In this document: piece after piece, positions 63,444-64,000 of the stretch
How positions within the stretch are numbered: the first letter of the stretch is position 1
Layout of the letters: each line of letters begins with the position of its first letter
Origin: Echinarachnius parma
Taxonomy: Eukaryota; Echinodermata; Echinoidea; Clypeasteroida; Echinarachniidae
Length of the DNA stretch: 64,000 nucleotides
Direction of reading: 5' to 3'
NCBI GenBank assembly: GCA_037951105.1
Contig: JBAMJV010007188.1
Coordinates: 78,083 to 142,082, forward strand
Notes under the pieces: model-generated
Seen by the model: the letters and a program-made list of their open reading frames with translations, nothing else
Databases searched by the model: none
Told to the model about the DNA's origin: nothing
Program-made: the position numbers and the translations under genes

Positions 63444-63600
63444 AGTGGCGTAGCTACGGGGGAGGGGGGGGGGGGGGGGGACACCTTGGGGACCGTGCCC
63501 CCAATAATTGAAGAAAACAAAACAATAACAACATAAGGGGAACATATTTGAAAAAATATAGAAATATGTAAGGTGTGCCTACCCCAATACGTCACTACCA
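63444..63600. mobile_element. About 155-bp MITE with CAGTGGCGTA ends
   Basis: CAGTGGCGTAGCTACGGGGG at left, CCCCAATACGTCACTA at right (degenerate inverse), G-run inside, CCCCCAATAATTGAAGAAAA block shared with 35530-35706. Confidence 0.6.
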
Positions 63601-64000
63601 TCGTCATCCTAACCGGGGGTAGGAGGAAGGGGGGGGGGGGGCAAATAGGGGCGATGGTTCCGTAATTTACATGTAGGGAGTCTATAGTGTGACGAAATTA
63701 AATTGGTCTTATGTATTTTATTATTCATCCACCCAGAGGAGCCAATCGGGGTGGGGGCTATAATTTCCATAGAGTCCCCCCCCCCCCCCCCCTCCTCCTT
63801 CCCTTGATACCCTACCACTTTATATGAATTATCATGTGTCGGAATTTAGTTATGTAAAATAATGTTTAAAAATAGGTGAGATGATACAGCTATTCGATTA
63901 TCTTTAATTTGTTTTCTTGTTTTTTACATTACTTTAACCTCATTGATTATTTGATCACCGAAATTACCTGTTGGTGTTTTACGAAAGTAAAATATAATTC
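63601..64000. other. Non-coding to window end
   Basis: G-run 63630-63641 and C-run 63778-63792. No gene or complete repeat seen. Confidence 0.5.

Overview
This is a eukaryotic nuclear window from an AT-rich, repeat-heavy marine invertebrate genome. It has split genes with GT-AG introns, CR1-type LINEs, a Ty3-like LTR element, hAT-like elements, many MITEs, tRNA-headed SINEs and over twenty long poly-C/poly-G tracts. The gene content and repeat style (TGACCTTTGACCT repeats, TTAA-flanked MITEs) fit a non-vertebrate deuterostome, perhaps an echinoderm. That placement is an inference, not a demonstration.

Region 1 (1.3-22.5 kb, minus strand): an apparently complete gene for a PHF21A/BHC80-type PHD-finger protein, the histone-H3K4me0 reader of the LSD1-CoREST complex. 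I could assemble eleven coding exons by eye (491 codons, every intron phase 0). Five exons (PHD, H, F, J and the terminal exon) carry tandem duplications that begin or end inside the exon, so the introns contain many partial exon copies. The introns also hold MITEs, SINEs, a fold-back element with minisatellite arms, a repeat with six nuclear-receptor DR1 half-site pairs, and hAT-like elements with target-site duplications. A CpG-rich, possible antisense first exon lies at about 19.3 kb.

Region 2 (23-36.7 kb): repeat-dominated. It has TTAA MITEs, then a 4.5-kb fold-back element (27.0-31.5 kb) with 1.65-kb inverted arms rich in the octamer ATGCAAAT and a broken captured coding fragment in the loop. 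A 5'-truncated LINE tail sits in its right arm. Next to it lies a CR1-clade LINE with an intact 940-residue endonuclease/reverse-transcriptase ORF.

Region 3 (36.8-43.2 kb): the most unusual object. Two 1752-bp LTRs, differing by about seven substitutions, flank a 2.9-kb interior with no recognisable gag or pol. Its only gene is an intact 292-codon ORF with a Y-box-type cold-shock domain, an arginine-rich stretch and an acidic tail. This looks like a young non-autonomous LTR retroelement carrying a captured Y-box protein gene.

Region 4 (43.2-64 kb): mostly non-coding. A minus-strand first coding exon at 53.2 kb encodes the NuRD-recruiting N-terminus MSRRKQxxP found in SALL/BCL11/FOG/ZNF521-type zinc-finger factors; no zinc-finger exon was found downstream in the window. 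Around it are microsatellites, two copies of a 250-bp MITE, an 800-bp pyrimidine tract and a 1.09-kb hAT-like element with a perfect 8-bp target-site duplication.
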